From: an uncultured Bacteroidales bacterium
Lineage (GTDB): Bacteria > Bacteroidota > Bacteroidia > Bacteroidales > WCHB1-69
DNA: 9,274 nt
Assembly (NCBI GenBank): GCA_937892025.1
Contig: CALAVA010000163.1
Location: 1-9,274, forward strand
Direction of reading: 5' to 3'
Part shown: piece after piece, positions 1 to 5,742 of the stretch
Numbering within the stretch: position 1 is the first letter of the stretch
How the letters are laid out: the number at the start of each line of letters is the position of its first letter
Made by a program: the position numbers and the translations under genes
The notes under the pieces: generated by a model
What the model saw: the letters and a program-made list of their open reading frames with translations, nothing else
The model's database searches: none
What the model was told of the DNA's origin: nothing

Positions 1-392
1 TCAAAGCCGCGGCCGTTAAAGCCTTGAAAGTCGCGAATACGAGGGGCGACGATGTTTACGAATCTGTCAAAAAATTCATACATTCTGTCGCCGCGCAAAG
101 TTACCCTTACACCGATCGGCATACCTTCCCTAAGTTTAAAGTTAGAGATAGATTTTTTAGCACGCCTGATTTGGGCTGCTTGGCCTGTAATGGCGGTAAG
201 GTCTTCTTTAGCGATATCAATAAATTTGATATCTTCGCGAGCATCAGCAACACCGATATTGATAACAATCTTTTCAAGTTTAGGTGCTGCCATAGGGCTT
301 TTAACCTTCATTTCCTTCATTAAAGCAGGAAGGATTTTTTCTTTATAAAGAGTTTTATATCTGGGTGTATAATTTTCAGTTTTATTTGTCAT
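1..392 (-). CDS. rplE: 50S ribosomal protein L5 (uL5), C-terminus cut by window edge
   Basis: L5 binds 5S rRNA, anchors it in the central protuberance of the 50S subunit and contacts the P-site tRNA. The ATG at 392 is followed by 130 complete codons, and the frame runs off the window edge; family members are about 180 residues, so roughly the last 50 are outside. Recognisable stretches are PKLEKIVINIGV (about residues 38-48), RRAKKSISNFKLREGMPIG (76-94), RVTLRGDRMYEF (96-107) and PRIRDFQGF (117-125). The start is fixed by an AGAGG Shine-Dalgarno sequence 5 bases upstream that overlaps the rplX stop codon. The RAKKSIS wording is common in many phyla, whereas the Bacteroidota L5 proteins I recall read KKDISNFKLRKG. 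That sets this gene apart from the Bacteroidota-like genes upstream. No internal stop is seen. Confidence 0.96.
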   Translation of the reverse strand, partial: MTNKTENYTPRYKTLYKEKILPALMKEMKVKSPMAAPKLEKIVINIGVADAREDIKFIDIAKEDLTAITGQAAQIRRAKKSISNFKLREGMPIGVRVTLRGDRMYEFFDRFVNIVAPRIRDFQGFNGRGF

Positions 393-397
393 AATAT

Positions 398-402
398 CCT
401 CT
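398..402 (-). promoter_or_regulatory. Shine-Dalgarno sequence of rplE
   Basis: On the minus strand this reads AGAGG, followed by five bases (ATATT) and the rplE ATG. It overlaps the stop codon of rplX, which suggests translational coupling. It matters because the genes at the right of the window lack such sites. Confidence 0.8.
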
Positions 403-629
403 TATAAAGCGGCCCCGCATTTTGCACAAACTCTTGTAACAATGCCCTTGTCATTAGTTTTTGTTTTAGGGGTCATGTGTTTATTGCATTTTGCACAAAC
501 AACCGCAACATTTGAAGCATGAATAGGGGCTTCAATTTGCTTAATACCGCCTTTATCGTTTTGACTGGGCTTTGTATGTTTGGAAATCATGTTTATACCC
601 GTAACAACAAGTTTTCGTTGATAAGGCAA
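402..629 (-). CDS. rplX: 50S ribosomal protein L24 (uL24), N-terminal part lost, zinc-ribbon C-terminus
   Basis: L24 is an early assembly protein that nucleates 50S folding on 23S rRNA domain I. The frame carries the second half of the family: LVVTGINMISKHTKPSQ (residues 7-23), a GGI stretch (27-29) and EAPIHASNVAVV (33-44). These are followed by a four-cysteine tail at C45, C48, C68 and C71 that looks like a zinc ribbon. The N-terminal KOW part (the usual KKGD...GKDKGK region, some 35-40 residues) is absent. Only the rplN reading frame lies upstream, and in-frame stops (TGA TGA) precede the segment. The first possible start is a TTG at 629 inside rplN; the first ATG is at 590 and would leave 62 residues. 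Neither has a good ribosome binding site. The gene overlaps truncated rplN by 37 bases. Read as a broken gene or a collapsed assembly; identity is sure, integrity is not. Confidence 0.85.
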   Translation of the reverse strand: MPYQRKLVVTGINMISKHTKPSQNDKGGIKQIEAPIHASNVAVVCAKCNKHMTPKTKTNDKGIVTRVCAKCGAAL

Positions 630-880
630 ACAGCATTGTCATCAAAGCGGATATAAGAGCCGTCTTTTCTGCGTTTTTCACGCGCAATTCTAACGACAAC
701 TGCCCTTACGACATCGCCTTTTTTGACGTTTGATGTAGGGATTGCATCCTTTACAGAGCACATTATAACATCGCCCAAAGAAGCAATATCCCTATGATGG
801 CCGCCGCGTACCTTAAAGCATTGTACTTTTCTGGCACCGGAATTATCGGCCACATTTAATATACTTCTAATTTGAATCAT
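593..880 (-). CDS. rplN: 50S ribosomal protein L14 (uL14), C-terminus lost by deletion
   Basis: L14 sits at the subunit interface, forms bridge B8 with 16S rRNA and contacts L19. The N-terminal three quarters is canonical: the NVADNSGARKVQCFKV stretch (about 9-24), SVKDAIP (42-48), VKKGDVVRAVVVR (52-64) and DGSYIRFDDNAVCLIN (73-88). Homology ends at about residue 90. Five unrelated codons (LLLRV) and a stop follow, giving 95 residues against about 122 in the family. The conserved RGTRIFGPVAREL segment and the C-terminal helices are missing and are not found in another frame, because rplX coding sequence begins at once. The start at 880 is supported by a GGAG site 7 bases upstream. The loss should disable bridge B8, so a functional protein from this exact sequence is doubtful. 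Confidence 0.9.
   Translation of the reverse strand: MIQIRSILNVADNSGARKVQCFKVRGGHHRDIASLGDVIMCSVKDAIPTSNVKKGDVVRAVVVRIAREKRRKDGSYIRFDDNAVCLINENLLLRV
605..620 (-). other. Inferred deletion junction fusing rplN to rplX
   Basis: L14 homology stops near the codon at 613-611 (N90), and L24 homology begins near the codon at 617-615 (R5 of the remnant), in a different frame. The two similarities therefore meet or overlap by a few bases at 611-617 (CGAAAAC on the minus strand). From family lengths I estimate about 200-250 bases missing: the end of rplN, its stop, the spacer with a ribosome binding site, and the start of rplX. The overlap could reflect microhomology at a deletion or a misjoin. Confidence 0.75.
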
Positions 881-887
881 CTTCTAT

Positions 888-891
888 CTCC
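888..891 (-). promoter_or_regulatory. Shine-Dalgarno sequence of rplN
   Basis: GGAG on the minus strand, 7 bases before the rplN ATG, in the short spacer after rpsQ. It decides the L14 start and follows the same pattern as rpmC, rpsQ and rplE. Confidence 0.8.
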
Positions 892-894
892 GTA

Positions 895-1164
895 TTAGCC
901 GAGTGCTTGTTCCACAATTTTGGAAACGCGCCATCTTTTAAGTTTTGACAAAGGTCTTGTTGAAGTAATTTCCACTTTGTCGCCAAGTTTGCTTTCATTG
1001 CCTTCATCGTGGGCATGATAACTCTTGGTAGTTCTTACGATTTTGCCATAGAAAGAATGTTTTTTAGTTGTTGTTACTTCAACGGTGCGGGTTTTGTTCA
1101 TTTTGTCAGAAATAACGATACCGACTAAAACTTTCCTTTCTGCGCGAGTATTTTTATTTTCCAT
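895..1164 (-). CDS. rpsQ: 30S ribosomal protein S17 (uS17)
   Basis: S17 is a primary binder of 16S rRNA in the 5' and central domains and helps early 30S folding. The 89-residue product matches the family length. An OB-fold core runs from about residue 11: KVLVGIVISDKMNKTRTVEV, then FYGKIVRTTKSYHAHDEGNE, and the strongly conserved TRPLSKLKRWRVSKIVE near the C-terminus. The ATG at 1164 has AGAGG 4 bases upstream. The gene starts 8 bases after the rpmC stop, and rplN follows 14 bases after its own stop, so the tight operon context supports it. It is intact. The two closest phylum options cannot be told apart from this protein alone, but its Shine-Dalgarno site groups it with the left block. Confidence 0.97.
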   Translation of the reverse strand: MENKNTRAERKVLVGIVISDKMNKTRTVEVTTTKKHSFYGKIVRTTKSYHAHDEGNESKLGDKVEITSTRPLSKLKRWRVSKIVEQALG

Positions 1165-1168
1165 AAAT

Positions 1169-1173
1169 CCTCT
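1169..1173 (-). promoter_or_regulatory. Shine-Dalgarno sequence of rpsQ
   Basis: AGAGG on the minus strand with a 4-base spacer (ATTT) before the rpsQ ATG. It touches the rpmC stop codon, consistent with coupled translation. Confidence 0.78.
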
Positions 1174-1376
1174 TATTTAACTTGCTCTTTTTGTTTAATT
1201 AAAGTGTTCAAAAGAGCAATTTCGCGTCTAACAACCCTAATTTCCAAAGGATTGGCAACCGGGGTTGTACGATGTTTAAAGAGAAGATTAAACTTTTTCT
1301 CTTTAGCCTTAGCAAGCAGGTCTTGCAACTCTGCTACGCTTTTTGTTTTCAAGGTTTCTTTTTCTTTTGCCTTCAT
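1173..1376 (-). CDS. rpmC: 50S ribosomal protein L29 (uL29)
   Basis: L29 is a small helical protein beside the polypeptide exit tunnel, next to L23, where nascent-chain factors dock. The 67-residue product fits the family (about 60-70) and is lysine-rich. It has a helix-forming first half (SVAELQDLLAKAKEKKFNL, about residues 13-31) and then the typical turn and second helix, TPVANPLEIRVVRREIALL (38-56). The ATG at 1376 lies 3 bases after the rplP stop and 6 bases downstream of an AAGAAGG motif. It is the first gene from the promoter side with a clear Shine-Dalgarno sequence, so it marks the right-hand limit of the block that differs from the rest of the operon. It looks intact. Confidence 0.96.
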   Translation of the reverse strand: MKAKEKETLKTKSVAELQDLLAKAKEKKFNLLFKHRTTPVANPLEIRVVRREIALLNTLIKQKEQVK

Positions 1377-1379
1377 AAA

Positions 1380-1787
1380 TTACCTTCTTGTAACAAGTTT
1401 CGTCTTAATAGGCAATTTGTCTGTGGCAAGGCGGAAAGCACTCTTTGTTTCTGCTTCCGTTAAACCTTCCATTTCAAACAAAATGCGGCCCGGCTTTACG
1501 ACACATACCCAATGATCAGGAGCGCCTTTACCTTTACCCATACGCACTTCTGCAGGTTTTTTGGTAATAGGCTTATCGGGAAATATTCTAATCCACAATT
1601 GACCTTCACGTTTCATATAACGTGTTATTGCTTGACGGGCGGCTTCAATTTGACGTCCTGTCATTAAACATTCTTGAGTTGCTTTTAGGGCAAATGAACC
1701 AAACGCAATTTCACTACCTCGCTTGGTATTTCCTTTCATTTTGCCCTTTTGGACTCTTCTATATTTTGTTTTTTTAGGCTGTAACAT
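1380..1787 (-). CDS. rplP: 50S ribosomal protein L16 (uL16)
   Basis: L16 binds near the A-site finger and 5S rRNA and positions the aminoacyl-tRNA elbow; it joins late in 50S assembly. The 135-residue product is full length. Landmarks are MLQPKKTKYRRVQKG (1-15), TGRQIEAARQAITRYMKR (43-60), WIRIFPDKPITKKPAE (65-80), RMGKGKGAPDHWV (82-94) and the C-terminal KLPIKTKLVTRR (124-135). The arginine of RMGKGKG (R82) matches the position hydroxylated in Escherichia coli. The ATG at 1787 follows a 37-base AT-rich spacer after rpsC. The only purine-rich stretch there (AAAGGAAG) is about 19 bases away, too far to act as a normal ribosome binding site. Codon choice becomes more GC-rich towards the 3' half (ccg ggc cgc). 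This makes the gene, or its left flank, a candidate for the boundary between the two halves of the window. Confidence 0.97.
   Translation of the reverse strand: MLQPKKTKYRRVQKGKMKGNTKRGSEIAFGSFALKATQECLMTGRQIEAARQAITRYMKREGQLWIRIFPDKPITKKPAEVRMGKGKGAPDHWVCVVKPGRILFEMEGLTEAETKSAFRLATDKLPIKTKLVTRR
1383..1389 (-). promoter_or_regulatory. Shine-Dalgarno sequence of rpmC
   Basis: AAGAAGG (followed by T) on the minus strand, 6 bases before the rpmC ATG. It lies inside the last codons of rplP. The match to the anti-Shine-Dalgarno is partial but well spaced. Confidence 0.65.
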
Positions 1788-1824
1788 CGCTTTAACTTTT
1801 ATTTATCTTCCTTTAATTAAACAA

Positions 1825-2547
1825 CTATTTACGTCTTTCAGCACGTTCACTCCGTCTTAACATTGGTTTACGCCCATCTTTTGCGGAAATAGGATCTGAA
1901 GCGGCTTGAAAAAGGTCTTTTTTCCCATATACTAATCCACGACAAATCCACACTTTAACACCTATTCTACCATAGGTTGTATGTGCTTCAGCATGATGAT
2001 AATCAATGTCTGCACGTAATGTATGAAGAGGAGTTCTGCCTTCTTTGTAATGTTCTGTTCTTGCCATTTCAGCACCACCGATACGCCCTGAAATAGAAAC
2101 TTTTATTCCTTCTGCACCTGCACGCATTGTTGTCTGAATAGCACTTTTTATGGCTCTACGATAAAATACACGTCCTTCTATTTGACCTGCTATATTTTGG
2201 GCAACAACAACAGCATCTAATTCTGGACGTTTGATTTCAACAATATTGATTTGAACTTCTTTGTTTGTTATCTTTTTTAATTCTTCTTTTAACTTATCAA
2301 CTTCAGAGCCTGCTTTACCAATAATAACACCTGGACGAGCAGCATTGATAGTTACCGTAACCAACTTTAAAGTTCTTTCAATATAAATTTTAGAAATACC
2401 TGCTCTATACAAACGAGCGTTCAGATATTTTCTAATTTTATCATCTTCTACCAAATTCTGACCGAAACTTTTTCCGCCATACCAACTAGAATCCCAACCG
2501 CGAACTATACCTAAACGTATTCCTATCGGATTAACTTTTTGTCCCAT
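1825..2547 (-). CDS. rpsC: 30S ribosomal protein S3 (uS3)
   Basis: S3 lies in the 30S head at the mRNA entry channel and contributes to the helicase activity that unwinds incoming mRNA. The 240-residue product has the invariant start MGQKVNPIGIRLGI, a type II KH domain with the GKAG loop at about 77-80, and the C-terminal domain with GRIGGAEMARTEHYKEGRTPLHTLRADI... (split here by description only: the GRIGGAEMAR and RTPLHTLRADIDY stretches are both present). It ends in a basic tail (RRSERAERRK). Its ATG directly abuts the rplV stop with no spacer and no Shine-Dalgarno sequence, which implies termination-reinitiation or A-rich-leader initiation. The WDSSWYGGKSFG segment near residues 18-29 resembles the Bacteroidota wording I recall. 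Intact. Confidence 0.97.
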   Translation of the reverse strand: MGQKVNPIGIRLGIVRGWDSSWYGGKSFGQNLVEDDKIRKYLNARLYRAGISKIYIERTLKLVTVTINAARPGVIIGKAGSEVDKLKEELKKITNKEVQINIVEIKRPELDAVVVAQNIAGQIEGRVFYRRAIKSAIQTTMRAGAEGIKVSISGRIGGAEMARTEHYKEGRTPLHTLRADIDYHHAEAHTTYGRIGVKVWICRGLVYGKKDLFQAASDPISAKDGRKPMLRRSERAERRK

Positions 2548-2970
2548 TTATTTTTCTGTTTGATTTACGTTTTCTACTACTTTACTATCTAATACTATAG
2601 TGATGTGATTTGAACGTTTTTTCATCTGAAAAGCACGCCCTCTTGGAGCTCTCATTAATCTTTTCATTATAGAACCACCATCAACAAATATTTCTTTTAT
2701 ATATAAATTGCTATCTTCCACTCTTTTATCTTCATTTTTCAACTGCCAATTAGCAATTGCGGAAAGTAACAATGTATGCATTTTTGCAGATGATTCTTTT
2801 TTGCTATATTTCAATACATTCAAAGCATAATCAACATTTTTGCCTCTAATCAAATCTGCCATCAAACGAGCCTTTCTTGGAGAGGTCGTATTGTTTACAA
2901 GACGTGCTACGCATTTTGTGCGGTTTTCTTCTTTTCTAGCTTCTGCAGCTAATCTTTTTCTTGCACCCAT
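2548..2970 (-). CDS. rplV: 50S ribosomal protein L22 (uL22)
   Basis: L22 spans the 50S subunit; its long beta-hairpin lines the narrowest part of the exit tunnel opposite L4. The 140-residue product starts MGARKRLAAEARKEENR, an N-terminal extension that I associate with Bacteroidota L22. The globular core follows (SPRKARLMADLIRGK at 30-44; SAIANW at 70-75), then the hairpin around residues 93-127 with DGGSIMKRLMRAPRGRAF and the conserved KRSNHITIVL. The ATG at 2970 lies 18 bases after rpsS behind an A-rich leader without a Shine-Dalgarno core. The gene is intact and adjoins rpsC with no gap. Confidence 0.97.
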   Translation of the reverse strand: MGARKRLAAEARKEENRTKCVARLVNNTTSPRKARLMADLIRGKNVDYALNVLKYSKKESSAKMHTLLLSAIANWQLKNEDKRVEDSNLYIKEIFVDGGSIMKRLMRAPRGRAFQMKKRSNHITIVLDSKVVENVNQTEK

Positions 2971-2988
2971 TTTTCTAATTTATTTGCT

Positions 2989-3267
2989 TTATTTTTTCCC
3001 TTTATCTTTACTACCAGCATGTCCACGAAATATACGTGTTGGAGCAAATTCTCCCAATTTATGACCAACCATATTTTCTGTTACATATACAGGAATAAAT
3101 TTATTTCCATTATGAACAGCTATCGTTTGTCCCACAAAATCTGGAGATATCATTGAAGCTCTACTCCATGTTTTTATTGCCACTTTTTTGCCCGATTGTT
3201 GAGCTTCTATCACTCTTTGCTCTAACTTATAATGTATATACGGACCTTTTCTTAACGATCTACTCAT
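2989..3267 (-). CDS. rpsS: 30S ribosomal protein S19 (uS19)
   Basis: S19 forms a complex with S13 in the 30S head and touches tRNA and the 50S central protuberance. The 92-residue product is full length and strongly conserved: MSRSLRKGPYI, IKTWSRASMISPDFVG (about 51-66), IAVHNGNKFIPVYVTENMVG and HKLGEFAPTRIFRGHAG at the C-terminal end. The ATG at 3267 has only an AGG trinucleotide nearby, not a real Shine-Dalgarno core. It sits 15 bases after rplB and 18 bases before rplV in the usual S10-operon order. The protein alone identifies the gene beyond doubt; nothing is odd in it. Confidence 0.98.
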   Translation of the reverse strand: MSRSLRKGPYIHYKLEQRVIEAQQSGKKVAIKTWSRASMISPDFVGQTIAVHNGNKFIPVYVTENMVGHKLGEFAPTRIFRGHAGSKDKGKK

Positions 3268-3282
3268 ATTGCCTATCTTTTA

Positions 3283-4107
3283 TTATTTTTTCCTTCTTTC
3301 AACAATAAATTGTGTTGATGCTTTTTTAGGTTTACGTGTTTTGTATCCTTTTGCTATCAAACCTTTTCTTGAACGTGGGTGTCCACCTGAAGCTCTACCT
3401 TCTCCGCCACCCATTGGGTGATCTACAGGATTCATTACAACACCACGAACTCTTGGGCGATGTCCCAACCAGCGAGAACGACCTGCTTTTCCTGATACTT
3501 GTAAATTATGTTCTATATTTGACACCATACCGATAGTCGCTTTACAAGTACACAAAATCTTACGAGTTTCACCTGAAGGCAATTTTATCGTAGCATAACG
3601 ATCTTCTCTTGACATCAATTGTGCATAAGAACCTGCACTTCTGGCTATTTTTGCACCACCGCCGGGCTGCATTTCAATATTATGAATAACTGTCCCAAGT
3701 GGAATTTCTGCTAAGAATAAAGTGTTTCCCAAATCTGGAGAAATACCTTTACCTGATAAGATTTTTTGTCCTACTTGTAAACCATGCGGTGCAACAATAT
3801 AACGTTTTTCACCATCTGCATAAAACACCAAAGCAATACGAGCAGAACGATTAGGGTCATATTCTATTGTTTTTACTGTAGCGGGGATACCATCTTTTTC
3901 TCTCCAAAAATCAATGATACGATATTGTTTTTTATGTCCGCCACCGATATAACGCATAGTCATTTTTCCCTCGTTATTTCTACCTCCGGTGCGTTTTTTT
4001 GATAACAACAAACTCTTTTCGGGGGTTGAAGTTGTTATCTCTTCAAAGTTGCTTATCAACTTAAATCTTTGACCGGCTGTTACCGGTTTGAACTTTTTTA
4101 AACCCAT
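3283..4107 (-). CDS. rplB: 50S ribosomal protein L2 (uL2)
   Basis: L2 is one of the most conserved ribosomal proteins. It is required for association of the subunits and supports the peptidyl-transferase centre. The 274-residue product has the expected length. The N-terminal part carries GGRNNEGKMTMRYIGGGHKK (41-60) and YDPNRSARIALV (83-94). The SH3-like part has MQPGGGAKIARSAG (146-159), and the C-terminal extension has GHRPRVRGVVMNPVDHPMGG. H230 in NPVDHP is the counterpart of the E. coli histidine long implicated in peptidyl transfer. The ATG at 4107 is 17 bases after rplW, behind a run of A without a Shine-Dalgarno sequence. The gene is intact. Confidence 0.98.
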   Translation of the reverse strand: MGLKKFKPVTAGQRFKLISNFEEITTSTPEKSLLLSKKRTGGRNNEGKMTMRYIGGGHKKQYRIIDFWREKDGIPATVKTIEYDPNRSARIALVFYADGEKRYIVAPHGLQVGQKILSGKGISPDLGNTLFLAEIPLGTVIHNIEMQPGGGAKIARSAGSYAQLMSREDRYATIKLPSGETRKILCTCKATIGMVSNIEHNLQVSGKAGRSRWLGHRPRVRGVVMNPVDHPMGGGEGRASGGHPRSRKGLIAKGYKTRKPKKASTQFIVERRKK

Positions 4108-4124
4108 TTTTTTTACTTCTTAAC

Positions 4125-4424
4125 TTAAATATTACTATAAAAGTCAATTGTCTGACCTTCTTTTAATTGAACAATTGCTTTCTTAAAACTTGAACGTTGT
4201 CCGGCAATCAAACCTTTTGCTGTTCTACGTGTTACTTTTTTTCCACGTTGAATTAGCGTATTAACCTTCTCAACTTCAACCTCATATAACTCCTCTACCG
4301 CTCTTTTTATATCTTGTCTATCGGCTCTACGATCTACAATAAAACCATATCGGTTATATTTTTCGCTATCTGCCACCATTTTTTCAGAGACAAGCGGTCT
4401 TATTATCACTTTTAGTTTATCCAT
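4125..4424 (-). CDS. rplW: 50S ribosomal protein L23 (uL23)
   Basis: L23 is at the tunnel exit and is the docking site for trigger factor and SRP. The 99-residue product shows the family start IIRPLVSEK (residues 7-15), the RYGFIVDRRADRQDIKRAVE stretch (25-44), VEKVNTLIQRGKKV (51-64), and a C-terminal KKAIVQLKEGQTIDFY. E44 and E45 follow the alpha helix used in some bacteria to bind trigger factor, but I cannot assign the exact equivalent residue. The ATG at 4424 begins 2 bases after the rplD stop without a Shine-Dalgarno core, so translational coupling to rplD is likely. Intact. Confidence 0.96.
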   Translation of the reverse strand: MDKLKVIIRPLVSEKMVADSEKYNRYGFIVDRRADRQDIKRAVEELYEVEVEKVNTLIQRGKKVTRRTAKGLIAGQRSSFKKAIVQLKEGQTIDFYSNI

Positions 4425-4426
4425 TT

Positions 4427-5062
4427 TTATGCATTTATTTTAAAATGTTCATCAAATTTGGAAGTACTTTGCTCTAAAATAACAATTTTTTGAGCATTTA
4501 ATATTTGATAAGTATTTAAATCTGAAACAGTTAAAATATTTACCTTGTCCAAATTACGAGAAGACAAATATACATTTTTATTTAATTCATCAACAACAAA
4601 TAAGGTTTTTTTATCAAAAAGATTTATGTTTTTCAATAAATTAACCATATCTTTTGTTTTAGGAGCCTGAAAATCAAAATTTTCCAATATCATTAGATTA
4701 TTATCTCTGGCTTGTGCAGATAAAGCAGAAATTCTTGCTAATCTCTTCACTTTTTTATTCAATTTAAAGCCATACTCTCTTGGATGAGGTCCAAAAACTC
4801 TCGCACCACCATGCAACAATGGAGATTTTATGCTACCTCTACGAGCACCACCGCCTCCTTTTTGATTACCTAATTTTTTGGTAGAACCCGACAATGCTGA
4901 TTTCTCTTTACTACTATGGGTTCCTTGACGCTGATTGGCCAAATATTGTTTTACATCCAACCAAATTGCATGCTCATTAGGTTCTACGGCAAATATACTA
5001 TCATTCAGTGTTACCGTTCTACCTGATTCTGTTCCGTCTGTTTTATATACTTTTAGCTCCAT
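4427..5062 (-). CDS. rplD: 50S ribosomal protein L4 (uL4)
   Basis: L4 binds 23S rRNA domain I and sends a long loop into the exit tunnel to meet L22. The 211-residue product has the start MELKVYKTDGTESGRTVTL and the tunnel loop at about residues 45-100, which includes KKLGNQKGGGGARRGSIKSP and GGARVFGPHPREYGFKLNKK. A C-terminal Rossmann-like half follows (LFVVDELNKNVYLSSRNL, then VSDLNTYQILNAQKIVILE). The gene overlaps rplC by 10 bases (ATGGAGCTAA), a classic coupling arrangement. In E. coli L4 regulates this operon through the rpsJ leader; I see no such leader here, because rpsJ follows fusA after 18 bases. The 3' half is the most AT-rich coding stretch I counted (10 GC of 60 at 4561-4620). 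Confidence 0.96.
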   Translation of the reverse strand: MELKVYKTDGTESGRTVTLNDSIFAVEPNEHAIWLDVKQYLANQRQGTHSSKEKSALSGSTKKLGNQKGGGGARRGSIKSPLLHGGARVFGPHPREYGFKLNKKVKRLARISALSAQARDNNLMILENFDFQAPKTKDMVNLLKNINLFDKKTLFVVDELNKNVYLSSRNLDKVNILTVSDLNTYQILNAQKIVILEQSTSKFDEHFKINA

Positions 5063-5682
5063 CTTTCTATTTTTAAATATGAACCATTATATCCAGGTAC
5101 AGAACCTTTTACAATTAATAGATTCTTTTCTGGAATAATTTTTACAATTTGTAAATTTATCATCTTAACTTTAGCACCACCAGTTCTACCAGCCATTCTC
5201 ATACCTTTAAACACTCTTGAAGGATAAGAAGACGCACCCATAGAACCGGGAGCACGTAATCTATTATGTTGTCCGTGTGTACTATCGCCTACACCTCCGA
5301 AACCATGACGCTTTACGACACCTTGAAAACCTTTTCCTTTGCTGACACCAGAAACATCAATAAACTCACCTTCTTCAAAGACAGTAACATCAAGAATTTC
5401 TCCATGTTGTTTACGATGTTCAACTTCAAAACGAGAAAATTCTCTAACGACACGTTTAGGGGTTGTATTTGCTTTAGCAAAATGTCCTCTCATCGCTTTG
5501 GATGTGTTTTTTTCTTTTTTGTCATCGAATGCCAATTGTATTGCATCATAACCATCTTTTTCTACTGTTTTTACTTGTGTTACCACACAAGGACCAGCTT
5601 CTATAACTGTGCATGGAATATTTTTTCCAGAGGCATCAAAAATACTGGTCATACCTACTTTTTTTCCAATTAATCCTGACAT
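5053..5682 (-). CDS. rplC: 50S ribosomal protein L3 (uL3)
   Basis: L3 is an early assembly protein whose loop reaches the peptidyl-transferase centre; mutations in that loop alter sensitivity to tiamulin and linezolid. The 209-residue product has the MSGLIGKKVGMTSIFD start, DVSGVSKGKGFQGVVKRHGF (109-128), and the central loop at about 133-167 with THGQHNRLRAPGSMGASSYP and RVFKGMRMAGRTGG. At the position of the E. coli glutamine methylated by PrmB there is an alanine (A150 in GSMGASSYP), so that modification is not expected. The ATG at 5682 is 60 bases after rpsJ, with an A-rich leader lacking a Shine-Dalgarno site. It overlaps rplD by 10 bases. Intact. Confidence 0.97.
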   Translation of the reverse strand: MSGLIGKKVGMTSIFDASGKNIPCTVIEAGPCVVTQVKTVEKDGYDAIQLAFDDKKEKNTSKAMRGHFAKANTTPKRVVREFSRFEVEHRKQHGEILDVTVFEEGEFIDVSGVSKGKGFQGVVKRHGFGGVGDSTHGQHNRLRAPGSMGASSYPSRVFKGMRMAGRTGGAKVKMINLQIVKIIPEKNLLIVKGSVPGYNGSYLKIERWS

Positions 5683-5742
5683 TTTTACTTGTACTTGATT
5701 ATTTTTTATTTAACTTTTTTTACAATCTTTACTGTTAAGCAA

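Noticed and set aside
24..348. Two overlapping plus-strand frames opposite rplE
   Set aside because: They are antisense shadows; the minus-strand L5 reading is unambiguous.
593..629. A simple frameshift or programmed frameshift joining L14 and L24
   Set aside because: The absent parts of both proteins are not present in any frame and there is no room for them, so sequence is missing and not merely shifted.
1204..1515. 103-codon plus-strand frame opposite rpmC and rplP
   Set aside because: It crosses two secure genes on the other strand and shows no family resemblance or start signal.
1811..1820. TTTAATTAAA palindrome between rpsC and rplP as a terminator or operator
   Set aside because: It is AT-only, has no GC stem or following U tract, and such words are expected by chance here.
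5266..5673. 135-codon open frame on the plus strand opposite rplC
   Set aside because: It lies wholly antisense to a certain L3 gene, and its translation is rich in Phe, Cys and Tyr with no recognisable family; it is a shadow of AT-rich coding sequence.
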